Part shown: piece after piece, positions 49,780 through 60,984 of the stretch
Layout of the letters: each line of letters starts with the position of its first letter
Numbering within the stretch: position 1 is the stretch's first letter
From: Eumeta japonica
Taxonomy: Eukaryota > Arthropoda > Insecta > Lepidoptera > Psychidae
Length of the DNA: 64,000 nt
Direction: 5' to 3'
NCBI GenBank assembly: GCA_005406025.1
Contig: BGZK01000072.1
Location: 682,001-746,000 of the forward strand
Notes under the pieces: generated by a model
Told to the model about the DNA's origin: nothing
What the model saw: only the letters and a program-made list of their open reading frames with translations
Database searches by the model: none
Program-made: the position numbers and the translations under genes

Positions 49780-50640
49780 AGCGCGGCGCGCGGCGCGGCG
49801 CGCCCCTGGCGCCGGCGGCCGCGTGCGGGGTACGCGGCTCGGCCGGCCACTCCACATAAACATTCATGATGTTTCAATTTATATTCATGATATCGATATC
49901 TCGAAGAGGAAACGCCCAGAGTAAACCTTTTGAAGCGTTACTTTGTGCCATTTTTCCATCTTGATATTCCTCTAAATAATTCCAGAGGTTCTATAAAGGG
50001 TCCAATTTCGATAAATTTCCTCCGCGCCGGGAAGGATAACGCATAAAATAAGATACCTACTTGAATTTTTACGTCAATAATGACTATTATCGGGCGCTGC
50101 GCGGCGCTGCTCGAGAATAAAATTAAAATGCAATTTTCTCCTACGATCACTCGTTTGACGTCGTAATGGCGGATTATAAACGTGTTTATATTAGTAGCGC
50201 TCGCGGGTCCCCGCACGTCGCGTCGCACGGGCAATTTTACAGGCACGGCCTTGTTTGACGGCAGGTGATCGCGTACGCTAGACATTTTTACGCGGGTGCG
50301 AGTCGTGATTTTAACGTCATGCTAAAAATCAAGGCAAAATGCCGGGCCGCGGCGCGCATCAACGGGGGCTCATAATCTGCGACGTGTTTGCAGCTATTAG
50401 ATTCGCAAACGCCATCGGAGCGAAGCCGGCGCGTCCGTGAAATATGGACGCGCCCGCGTTTACGTTATTTCAAATAATCCTCGCACGCCGGAATTATAAC
50501 CCGCGAATAAACATAAAAGCGGTCCCCGCGCGCCCCGCCCGCGCCCCTCGCACCGCCAGCGCCGAGGCGTAATTCCGCGCGCGATTCGTCGTAAATAATC
50601 CATGCTAATTCCACGACATCGAGCAAATCTATTGAGCCAT
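49780..50640. promoter_or_regulatory. Cluster of GC-rich islets, candidate regulatory region
   Basis: The most GC-rich part of the window: GCGGCGCGCGGCGCGGCGCG near 49785, GGGCGCTGCGCGGCGCTGCT near 50093, GCGCTCGCGGGTCCCCGCAC near 50197, GGGCCGCGGCGCGCATCAAC near 50343 and GCGCGCCCCGCCCGCGCCCC near 50528. AT words between them include ATTATAAACGTGTTTATATT, TTAACGTCATGC and CGCGAATAAACATAAA (Cdx/Abd-B-like TTTATG complements). A minus-strand open frame of 115 codons crosses part of it without a recognisable domain. The alternation of CG blocks and homeodomain-like words over 850 bases is seen; enhancer or promoter function is inferred. Confidence 0.5.
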
Positions 50641-51043
50641 TTGCTGATGCTTTTCGAAAAGCACTTACCGCACGCGACTGCCTGTTGAGTCAGTAAAATA
50701 TTTTAGTTTCAATATCAAATCAGATTCACACCGACCAAACAAAATTTTGTAAGTTTAAATTTTGTTATAGAGTAGGAGCACAACACGGACACCCTAACAT
50801 CGACCACGGTCTTCTATTGTATGAGCTGAGAACTAGGGGAAATTATACGCTGCCTGCAACATTTTGTTAGCATGCACAATGCAATCCACCGTCTGCCCTC
50901 GAATCTGTTCTTTCACTACGAATGCTCATCCAACGAATATAATGGATTCGAGAGGATTGACAGTTATCGAACACCTAAACAATTAATACTCGCTTGCTTC
51001 TAGGCAACGTCTAATCAACCGCAGTAATCGAATAAGGTTATTA

Positions 51044-51325
51044 GGGGCCATCCATAAATTACGTCACATAAATTATAAGGTTTTTGACCCCCCCCCCTTC
51101 CGGCGACCCTTGTCACAGATGGTCACACGTAAATGAAAACAGCAGTTTTTACAAATTTTTTTGTTCAAAATTCTTTAAATATTGGTCAAAACAAAAGACA
51201 TAACCTTTTTTCGTTTTCATATTTCGGATTTGACGTCACAAAGCTTTTGACCTGCTGCTCCTTGTCGCGCATTGTCACGTTTCGTTAACCGCCCCCATCG
51301 TGTAACGTAATTTATGGATGGCTCC
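51044..51325. mobile_element. Harbinger-like MITE with TTA target duplication
   Basis: GGGGCCATCCATAAATTACG at the left and, reverse-complemented, GGAGCCATCCATAAATTACG at the right form terminal inverted repeats of at least 20 bases with one mismatch. TTA flanks both sides (51041-51043 and 51326-51328), the target duplication used by PIF/Harbinger elements, and the GGGGCC start fits. A subterminal pair of GTCAC words and an internal C9 run are present. The element is 282 bases and non-coding. This family is widespread in arthropods (recalled). Confidence 0.8.
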
Positions 51326-51458
51326 TTAAGTGATTATCGAAAATAGTATTTTTCTTAATGAATTCTAGATAAAGAGATTAATACGAAAACAAGAAGTAGA
51401 AATAAAATTGGATGACATACAATAAAAAATTATAGTGAGAAAATTGTAAATATTGCAA

Positions 51459-51530
51459 GTGCGTGCGTGTGTGTGTGCGTATATGTGTGCGAGTGAGTGT
51501 GCGTGCGTGCATGCGTGCGTATTAGGGTGT
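51459..51530. repeat. Imperfect (GTGC)n/(GT)n microsatellite
   Basis: GTGCGTGCGTGTGTGTGTGC, then ATATGTGTGCGAGTGAG and GTGCGTGCATGCGTGC units. The open frame through it is an artefact. Confidence 0.85.
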
Positions 51531-51889
51531 ATATATTATGTGTAAAATATTTTTTTCTAATTCTCCCTTTGAAATTGTACAAAAGGGACTCATACATATA
51601 TTTAATAAAGAGCTTATTAAATCAGACGTCACCACTTATAAGCAGGTTTCACATCTCATGTGAATTTAAAACGATAATATCTGGAAAACTTTTGTAACAA
51701 TATATAAAAAGAAAATGAAATATAAAAAGAAAACGACACTAGATGAAAAATATTTTTTTTAACGTACGCTCATGACTTTAAGACAAGAAAAACGAAAATA
51801 AAACATTTTCCCTGCCGTTAACTACAATCTCTGTTTTTTAATTGCCGATCTGCATCTGAGACTGAGTTCCATCCCTATAGACCGACGTC

Positions 51890-52180
51890 CAAATGCAAGA
51901 ATGCGAAAAGCGACACAGGCCGACTGGTACCAGAGACACGCACGCCGACCGAGACCGCGGCAATCGAACAGGCGAACCGCTCGCGTCACAGCTGCGTGTT
52001 TTAATATGAAAGCCGCGTCGAGTGACGACTCGTCGCGTAACTATCGTCGCGGGAACGGGTCGAGGGGCGCGAGGCGCGGCCGTCGCACCGGTAATTAAAC
52101 ATTCCGCGGGCCTCGCTTGATGATATTATCCCTTTTGGAAATTCTAACAATGTCGCGAGCGTTCCGCGGCGTCGCCTCCC
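51890..52180. promoter_or_regulatory. GC-rich islet, candidate regulatory element
   Basis: Contains GACCGAGACCGCGGCAATCG, GGGTCGAGGGGCGCGAGGCG and GCGTTCCGCGGCGTCGCC, with CGGTAATTAAACATTCCGCG carrying a TAATTAAA core. The short arginine-rich open frame here is a composition effect. Confidence 0.45.
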
Positions 52181-52559
52181 CGAGAAGACAGGTCTTTTCA
52201 GCGAAACGATGACAGCTCGGGTAGATACCCTTATTAAAAATCGTATATTACTTGCATTTACTCGAATCGCACAGTTGAAAAATAACCGTCCCCTTTTACG
52301 AATAAATCCCTTCGAGAACTATCTGTTATACGAGACTTAAAATACACACGCTATGTGACTGAAATGACACAATTTACTATCAAACATGGAATTATATTTG
52401 CATATATTCTCGCATGTCATAGGTTCCGTATTATATTACAATCGACCGATCGCGGTCGTTACACGTAAAGGATTCATTTTCGAAGCGAAATAAGTTTTGC
52501 TAATTATTGTCTCCGTTATCACACTTCGACGTAAGTTTGCTGGACACGCATAATTATAC

Positions 52560-52930
52560 GGCTCGTGTCCCAAACTGGGGCTCATCTAAGAAGCCTTTTT
52601 AATAGGGGTCACCGTCGTTAGCCGATCGGCAGGAGCCGGCGCGCACGCCTGGCGCGAGGAGACGGGAGAGCCTCCACGTCGTGAATATAAATGGATGCTT
52701 TTAGGCATATTACCGCGGCGCGGGCGGTTAGGCGAACGACTGTTATGACGAAATTAATGCCCCCGCCCAAAGTGAGTGCTCATGTGGCCCTTTACAACAC
52801 GCCCGGCCTCCTTCCTTCACCTACGGCGTAATGGACCGCCTGCGGCGTTTTAATAAGTCCGAGCTTTATTGCCAGATGCGCGGATTAAGTGCTTCGCGGA
52901 CTTCAAGCTGAAGCGGTAATGCGGTACGAT
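52560..52930. promoter_or_regulatory. GC-rich islet, candidate regulatory element
   Basis: Contains GCAGGAGCCGGCGCGCACGC, TACCGCGGCGCGGGCGG and CTGCGGCGTTTTAATAAGTC, with CGAAATTAATGCCCCCGCCC. No open frame of note. Same CG/TAAT alternation as the other islets. Confidence 0.45.
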
Positions 52931-53169
52931 GAAATATTTAACGATACTGATTATCGAATGATTATTTTACGTTAAACGTTGCGAATCCGTAGCTTTTAAT
53001 ATTGTTTACCTCTTTCGTACCTATTCACGTACGTTTTTCTTAAGAAAAAAATCAACAAAAAAGTTTTAAAATAAATACACCATAAATTAATTCAATCTTT
53101 TATTTGTAGTCGCGATACCATCAAAGGCCTGGCAGAAGTCCCAATGACAAAAAAGAATATGAAAAGTAA

Positions 53170-54360
53170 TTTTATTTTAAACTAGCTTTTTCCAGAATAG
53201 ATCTAAAATACATTCCTCCATCTCATATATATCGCCCCATCACGAAATCAAGATACCGATCGCTGTCCTATCGGCGGTCTTCTCTCGATGTCGATTCCTT
53301 GCATTCTCAATTCGGATCCTGTTCCCGCTTTTAATTCCGACTCCGGTCTTGATCTACAGATATTCCGATTACATTCTTGATCCTGGTGCCGCTTTAGATA
53401 TGACTACTGTCTTTCGTTCCGATTTCAGTCAGGCTCTTGTTTCTAATTTTGATCCCACATTCAATTTTGACCTCAATCTTATTTTCGATTTTCAATTCTA
53501 ATTTTTGTGTCCCATGTACAATTTCAATTCTACTTCCAGTCACATTTCCGATTTAAACGAAAATGTAGCAAGTGTTAGTAAAATCAAACCTAATTTAGGC
53601 TATGTACCTCGGATGTTCAGTGGCAGAAATATTAAGATGGTTCCAAGTTTTTTCGAAAGCTTCTCATTCGCACGTACAATGCCTAGACAGTTTTATACTA
53701 ACCGAGTGGTTTAATTACGCAAAAACAACGAACAAAATACACATAGCGATTTCGATTGTCCATAAAACGCTTTATCCCTTTTAGGGCTGTTTTTTCAAAA
53801 ATTATTACATGTCTTTATTTTTCATTTGTAATAAACAGCCAAAACGTAAGTTTTATTGTCAATAGCTTCAACGGTTTCGTTTTTTTACATAAAAAATTAA
53901 ATCCTTATTTCAGCTCTTTTAGGGTTACTTTTATGGATGATACATTTCATTATTTTTTACTGGTAATGATTAACTAAAATATAAGTTTTGACATAAATGG
54001 CTTCGGCGATTTCGCTTTTTAAAACAACATTTCATCCCCTATTTTACCCCCTTCAACATTAATTTATAATAAAAACAATGTATGTATTTATTTCTTTAGT
54101 TGTATACTAAAATGTTAATTTGACATCTGTACCTTCGGCGGTTTCGATTTTCCATGCAATAGTATTTCGTCATTTTCACCTACCTAAGGGGTGAATTTTT
54201 AAAAAATCTTTCTTAATTAATTTTTTTAGAGTGGAACCTGTTATAATGTGGGTAGGCACCCACATTATAACAGGTACCACTCTAAAAAATTTCAAGTCTC
54301 TAGACCTAGTAGTTTGGGTTGTGCGCTAATATATTACAAGTCATACTTATAATCTAGAGT
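53170..54360 (+). mobile_element. Lepidopteran interspersed repeat with internal pyrimidine-rich array and hairpin
   Basis: Starts with AAACTAGCTTTTTCC and includes a GATCCTG/GATTCCG-type irregular array (53270-53560). It then has several blocks of 'cttcggcgatttcgctttttaaaac...catcccctattttaccccctt' type at 53850-54200, a hairpin at 54222-54289, and TTTCAAGTCTCTAGACCTAG, the usual 3' wording of this family in Lepidoptera (recalled). The repeated 'cttcggcgatttcg' block suggests internal tandem duplication. No real ORF; two short open frames at 53505-53784 are by-products. Confidence 0.6.
54222..54289. repeat. 32-bp near-perfect hairpin
   Basis: Left arm 54222-54253 and right arm 54258-54289 are reverse complements with one mismatch (the A in GTGGAACC opposite GTACCAC) around the 4-base loop AGGC. 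The stem includes CCTGTTATAATGTGGGT. It sits inside the repeat at 53170-54360. Confidence 0.9.
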
Positions 54361-54749
54361 TATACAAATTTTAATTATTCCAGATACAATTATTAATTGA
54401 ACGTTCTTAAATTAATAAAAGTAAAAAGTGGCATTCTATATAGTTTTTTGGACTAAAAATGTATTTAGATGTTAAAAATCGTTATAAGTACCGAGAAATC
54501 TAAAAGTTATGATGAACACTACATTTTTTCTGAAAGTTTCGGCGACGTTATCATTTAACCTACATCATAGATTTTAACAACATTTACAACATTCGACTTA
54601 GCTTTTTAAATTTCAATTTTGAAAATCGACCTTTTAAAAAAAAACTAAAATAATGTCAGAAAAATCCTTTTTGTGAGTTTTTTTGTCACGATATCTCTCA
54701 AAGAAATGAATCAATTTTATTAAGTTTGTAGCACTGAATGCGGTTTTAT

Positions 54750-54985
54750 TGCAAACTAGCTTTCGCCCGGGACTACGTCCGCGTGGGCATAGAATAATTC
54801 TCTCATCTTGCATATCGACCAATCACACTTCCAATCGTGATCCTGGTCGATATCTCGTTCTACATTCTAAATCCGGTTCCGTTCTCGACGTCAGTTACAC
54901 ATAATTCCTATTTTGTTCCGCTGTCGATGCCCGACACCCTCTAAATTATTATTTCGCTACTGCATTTCATTGCTATCCCGGTCAA
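54750..54985 (+). mobile_element. Second copy of the CTAGCTTTCGCCCGGGACT repeat, with GATCC/GGTTCCG array
   Basis: AAACTAGCTTTCGCCCGGGA followed by CTACGTCCGCGTGG is the classic start of a very common lepidopteran repeat (recalled). It is followed by ATCCTGGTCGATATCTCGTT, AAATCCGGTTCCGTTCTCGA and similar words as in the copy at 53170, so both are one family. Confidence 0.65.
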
Positions 54986-54999
54986 CGCTCTTGATTCTA

Positions 55000-56415
55000 A
55001 CTTGGGGCATAAACGTTTTTAACATTATTTTTGAAGGAGTTTAAAATAAAATAATCTCATCTCACAAAGCCAATAATATATCTGTTAATTTTAATGTTTC
55101 CCAATGAAAAATACATAATGTAAAACATTTTTTAATGTTTGTAAAAAATAAAAGTCATAACTGGATAGTTTTTACAGTAAGATTGATGTTTATTACTAAT
55201 TTTAAAATACAATAAACTTTTCGGAACAGTTTTCAGAAAACATGCTCATGTGATTCGCTATTTCAGACAAATCCATTAACAATGCAAGGAGTAAACAAAT
55301 ATGTCAATTAGTAATGACTCATGTTAAGGGACGAAAAGGAGGTTATTGTATTTTATTATTAGAGTATACTGTAACTGGAGCTTATTATATTAAGTTTATT
55401 ATATTTTGAGTAAACTTAAAATGATTTAAATTTTCTCTATCAATGCAGAGGGTGCCCGATTGTTTTACTCCTGATTAACGAGCCTTAAACAAAAGCCAAA
55501 TATCAAAGCTGTAGCTTTCAGTTAGAATTAAATCGATCCGAACCCAACAGTTTCCAGATCCAAACATAAAACGTTCGTCATCTGCTAGATGACCTCATGT
55601 TTTTCCGTCTACATTGCTTGTCAATTAGTAATTTCTCTTTAGAGATTTAAAAAACAGTTATCTTAGTGTATATATTTTAATTTTATTAGACTTTTTTTAT
55701 TATATAATATAATACAATACAAATACAATGTATACTAATTAATCCCATTGGATAATAAGCAATTAGATTGGTAATCTATAGTTGTACTTTGATTTTGAAA
55801 GATTTACTAAATGATAGCCTGTGACGGAACGTTTCAAAATTAAAATTAACGTTTTAGTAACGTTCTAGACTTAAAAGATAATCGTATATAACAGCCGATT
55901 AAGTTCGATATTCGAGTACATTTTTCTGCTGGAACATACAGGGCAATTCTAATATCTGGAGTAATCCAGAGACACGACACAGATAAATGTTGTAATTATT
56001 TGACTATTTAGATGACTAATTATTGTAAATTATTGGTCAACTAAATTGTTACGTTGCACTGTTTACGTTACAATTGTTTGTACTACAAAATGTACCTGTC
56101 ACTTTTCGAAGTGAACGAACAAATTTTACATTAAAAAAATTAATTTTAATGACATCACCATCTTTCAGCGAGTTATTGGATTTGATAACAACGTAATTGT
56201 ATTAGTTTGGAATCAATGAATAATTGATATGCCGAGTCGAAGTTGTCCACTTTTATCGTTGGTTGTCCGCTTGTATTACGCTCCATCGAGCGAAATAATA
56301 TATAAGGAAACTAAATAGCTTTAGAGTCATAACTACGCAAAGTGGTAAAATGTTTCGATTCTTCGACTTTTCGTTTGGTTAAATATTATATGGGTTGTTT
56401 CCAGGCAAATCGTTG
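55000..56415. other. AT-rich non-coding stretch, no gene found
   Basis: AT-rich with no recognised exon, RNA gene or repeat. The last 150 bases before the TA repeat include CATCGAGCGAAATAATATA but no clear promoter. Confidence 0.5.
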
Positions 56416-56418
56416 CAT

Positions 56419-56420
<2 letters not shown>

Positions 56421-56483
<63 letters not shown>
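56421..56483. repeat. (TA)n microsatellite
   Basis: An uninterrupted alternating A/T tract of about 60 bases. The alternating Ile-Tyr open frame on the minus strand is an artefact. Its length may be unreliable in assemblies. Confidence 0.95.
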
Positions 56484-56484
<1 letters not shown>

Positions 56485-56994
56485 CAATACATGAGCATCA
56501 AGTCGTATTTTTATACACTTCATATTCACTGCGCGAGTGTTAAGGTATATATCTTTTCGGTTCGTATTCACTTCGTGATAAAAGATGTTTTTATGCTAAC
56601 GCTGAATGCAATAATACTTAATACATTAATGCATCAATCTACAGTCGGTGGTAGGCCCAGGACGAGCTACGGAGGAGACGAGACAGTACTATCATGTCAC
56701 CACTTCAATACAAACCGTGTTCACGTGTACCCAACTTTTGGCATATATATGACTCTTTGGAATAAGTATATTAATTTACAGTCCGTACGCATTTTATCAT
56801 TTCCTACATACGTTTAGTGAACGAATGGTACATAAATAGGAGCTAAACCCCAACGATTGGTGTTTTTATAAAATTATTAGTGTAAAAAAAAATTGCTTAT
56901 GACATAATATTTTTTATGAAATAAATTAATTATGCATCATTATTTCATATTATTTTTAAATGTCGACTAAATTATAAACGACTAAATCCTTAGT

Positions 56995-57145
56995 AAGTAA
57001 AAAGAGCAAACCTTGAGTTTCTTGCCCATTCTTCTCTAGGTGATTTAGCATTTGGAATGGGTGGTAATGTCGAAAAGAATAATTTCATTACCTACGAAAT
57101 AAAGATATTTGTGATTTCATTTCATTTGAGTTGATTTGATTTGAT
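56995..57145 (+). mobile_element. CR1-type LINE 3' tail
   Basis: AGAGCAAACCTTGAGTTTCT then TGCCCATTCTTCTC and, after about 60 bases, AATAAAGATATTTGTGATTT and ATTTCATTTGAGTTGATTTG. The 'gagtttcttgcc.attcttctc' word plus an AATAAA and a terminal TTGATTT-type short repeat is the 3' end of a common lepidopteran LINE. The same tail, inverted, is at 2180-2235. Confidence 0.6.
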
Positions 57146-57149
57146 CATT

Positions 57150-59890
57150 ACGTAGTAAGAAACGCAATAGTATCGTTATACATTACCTATTTATATTACG
57201 ATATTAATTCAGTCAGGTACGTCTTATAGATCTAAAATAAGATTAACATCCAACAATAGGAATACGCAAATTTGCGTATTATATTTATATAGTAAATTAA
57301 AATACAGATCTAACTGATATACATTAACCTGACAAAACATATTTTTAGAGACTGTGAGAAAATTCTCATGAAGGGATTTATGGCATTATTTTAACCTTCC
57401 AAAAGCATCTACGTAGTCTGATTACGTGATACTGACCTCCACTTTTCCACGGCAACCACCGTTTAGAAACAACGTAACGGGCAATTAAATCCAAAAACGT
57501 CTTATGGTTAGCGTTTCAACACCAGAATAGGACCCCTCTGTCAATTGACCCAGATTTTCAATTTGACAACGACAAGGTTGATACCTTAAATAGGATAAAC
57601 GTAAAATACTGAAATAAAACACTTCCATTATTACTTTATTTAGAATTTTAAAATTATCCTTTACAATAATTAATAACATGTTTTAATATCAAGAAATTTC
57701 ATACACCTTAAATATTAGATATGTAACCTCAAATGAGAAAATTACGAATATTTAGAAATACAGACAGAATAACACAAACATTTTAAGTAATCATATATTT
57801 GCTACTTTTGTTTTAGACTTTAAAAATGTAAACAAATAAGTTTGAACAGATATCAGCGATCAATCATATTTCATATTAAATATCACAGCTGAAGACATCT
57901 ATTTATAGTAATATCATTAACTATCAATTTTTAACTGAAAACAGATTTTAGGAAAAATTATTAATTTGACATGAAATTTCATCCATCTAACTTTATGAGA
58001 CACCATAATCATGACGTCTTGCTAAATCACAAATTAGCAGATATGGTCTTGATAAAGGATATGTTAGCATCGTGACTTGTACAAACCAACAATGCGAGAA
58101 ATTAATTAAATTAATTATTTCAAAAAGATTACATCTTTCTTAATTTTTATGTATTTCATGATTACATCGATCAAAGATATTATAATAAAATATTTTTAAC
58201 ACATTTTATAATGATAATAATTTTTTTGAAACTATCCTTTATAGATTACAAAATACAACAATTTTAATTTTTATAATTGCTATGTATCAAGTAAGTCTAT
58301 AATATTTCGTAAGTACTATTAGAAAGAGAACGATAAGTATATTTTTCTATGGTTTTAACAAAAAAATGACAAATTAAAACAGAAATCCAAACTGTCACAC
58401 ATCCATTACAATTCAAGCGTTCGGCACATTCGCCATGTAAACGTAGCAGCACAGCCGGGTAGTTTTACAAGTGTAACGTCATTCAACACGGCGAAACAGA
58501 ATGACTGACGTACAGAATACTGACGCATAAATTTGCCACACGCGTATCGTCAATAGAATGGGACGCCTGCGACACCTAAACCTTCATTGATCTATCAATT
58601 CATAATGATTCCGCGTTTACTTCGCACTTGTTTAGTCAGTATTTCAAAGTTTAGTTGGTGATAATTTTATTTAAAAACTATTCAAAAAGCTCAAAATAGA
58701 TTTTTTTGGCTTATTCTTTCAATACATGACTCTACAAGGCGGTACGAAACTTTGCAGATTAATAAAATTTATGTTAAAACGATCTTCATGCGATTGTCAT
58801 TTACGTTTTCACTTACTTCGTTTTTTTTTACCTAAGAAACTTTTTGGAAATATTACACGAGGACATATATTTATCGGTACTAACAGCAAGATCAATATTG
58901 ATTAATTAGTTAATTTAGAGAAACACCTAATTGTTTTTGTGCTGTTTGTTGAATTATATTTTTCTTTTTAATTATACGTATAAGTTTTAATTGTTATGGG
59001 CATATTTTAATTCCAGTGTGGTAACTACCCCGCTTGGGGTAAATTTCGCCACTCGAATTGTCATAGACGTATGACCGTTTCACGAAGCGGAAAATGTTGC
59101 CATTGGGATCCTTCATCCTTCGAATGAATCATGCGATTCTTCGAAGTGTACTAGAAGCATTAAAGTGGCGTTTAAACGCTTACTCAAAATGTAATCCTAA
59201 GAAGTAAATGAAGAATTTTTATTCTTTAAATCATAGAATATTTTTTTTGATAACTTCGATACCAACCATAATTTGTCATGTCCAACATTCCCTAATACTA
59301 TCATACGCACTCGAGATATTGCTTTTGCTTCATAAAAGGCTTCTTTCTATACATCGTTGAATCAGCCTTCACCTTAATTGCTACAACTAGTAAAATTATA
59401 TAACACGTTTAATAAACAATATAAAATATTACATTTTATGGTATATAATATATAAAAGACATTAGAAAAAACTAAAAAAATAAAATCAATTAAAAAAACG
59501 GAAAACACTTTGCTATCTCTATATATGCTGATAACGTTCGTCTCTTGATTCAATAACTATCTGCATTTTCTATTTCATTAAATAAAAATTATTGTAATTA
59601 ACTTGGTTTTTAAAAACATATAAATAAAAATTAACAACAGCAGAAAAAATTGGATCGTAAATCTCTATTTCATTGATACTTTTTGAGAGTACGTTGAGTT
59701 CGATAATTTTCAAGAAAATATTCACCCACATAAAACTATTGAAGTAAACATCTGCAAAGCTCAAGAGGTTTATAAGAATCGCATCAAATGAAGAGCTGTG
59801 ATCTCTGCTTAACCATTTGAAAAATAAGCATAAATTTAAGTACGAATATTGTTATAATTTGCACTCTGGTCCGAACATATTTAAGAGCAT
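57150..59890. other. AT-rich DNA, probably agrin intron or 3' flank
   Basis: Mostly AT-rich with no recognised exon. One GC-richer spot at 59025-59165 is open on the minus strand for about 45 codons; it is discussed as a finding because it could hide an exon. Another at 58430-58580 has no open frame of interest. Confidence 0.5.
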
Positions 59891-59892
59891 AC

Positions 59893-60043
59893 AAGCTGCG
59901 CCAAGTTGTGAGCCGTGCAAGGGCGCAAGCCATGCGAAACGAAGGAATGACCGGGAGATGGCGGGATGATGTCGGCGCCACTCACGCGCAGACGGTGTAC
60001 GCAACCAACAAATCCTCCCAATCCTCTGCTCTTACCCCATAAC
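59893..60043 (-). CDS. AGRN: Agrin exon closing the laminin-G domain (3' end of exon uncertain)
   Basis: The acceptor ATTAAATACAG ends at 60044. Spliced in phase 2 to the exon at 61914-61378, it restores a Gln codon and continues LWGKSRGLGG, then FVGCVHRLRVSGADI. GFVGC plus hydrophobic-xxLxVxG is the typical C-terminal strand and cysteine of laminin-G domains, so the exon completes the domain begun upstream. Two donors are possible: a consensus GTGAGT after codon 19 (exon 60043-59986, phase 0), or a weaker GTATGC after codon 50 (to 59893, phase 0). Between them the frame stays open, GC-rich and ends ..RPCTAHNLAQL. A stop follows shortly after the second donor. Identity is firm; the right end in gene direction is not. 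Confidence 0.75.
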
Positions 60044-60984
60044 CTGTATTTAATGCAGTAAAAATTAAATGATACTATGTTATTATTATTATCATTAACT
60101 CTAGAAAAGCAATACAATTACCTAATATTTTGCACCTAATCAAGTCCAGTTCATTGTGAGATACAGACCATTCAAGATTGTCTGTTTCGGACATTGTAAA
60201 TCACTCCATAAAATCATTGGTTATCTTATTATACCTTTCTTTTAAAATTATCTTCCAGTGGTATGGTTTTCGTCTTACTTTTATTTCACTCGCCAAGTTT
60301 TTTTATAATATTTCTTATGTGACTATAATAGCACTATTGTTCTATTACAGCCACACAAAAAACTTTACATTCAAATGATTTAATCCAGCTTAATTCAAAA
60401 TAAAACATGAATTCAATATATCTGAAATTCTAAAATCATAAGAAAAACTTGCTAAAATGATCACGATTACAAACTGTTATGAATTTATTTTAATCCTAGT
60501 TGAGTGAAATAATCAGCAAAAAAAAGTGATATTATTAGAGCATTTAAAAATACATATACGTCATCGTGCCCAAAATAGGAAGGTTATTTAAAGGTGGTAT
60601 GAAATGAAATATATATTCTTTTCAACCTTTCATAATGACATTTTTTGTCAATAGCCAAGTTTCAAAAATGACGAGAATAATCCAAAATATAAAGAATAAT
60701 TACAAGAATATATATATTTTTTATGTTATATGGGCCGTTAGTTATCTGACTGTTGTTACAAAATACGGTTACTACAAAACTGTAAGATTACAAAAAGAAA
60801 ACAAAAAAACACGTGTGGCACTCGGGGACTGCCGCGGTAAAGCTATTGCATAGTATTTTTTATCAACTTATGCAATTATAATTATTTATTTATTTTATTT
60901 ATGCAGTATTTTTTTTTGAGGAGCTGCCCTAACGCCGAAATTCTAAGCAGGCATGAGTCATCAGATTGCGTGACGAAGAGGGGG

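Noticed and set aside
49938..50285. 115-codon minus-strand frame
   Set aside because: Lies in a GC islet cluster; no family likeness and the GC-to-AT alternation is not exon-like.
56386..56571. Ile-Tyr repeat protein frame
   Set aside because: Direct translation of the (TA)n microsatellite.
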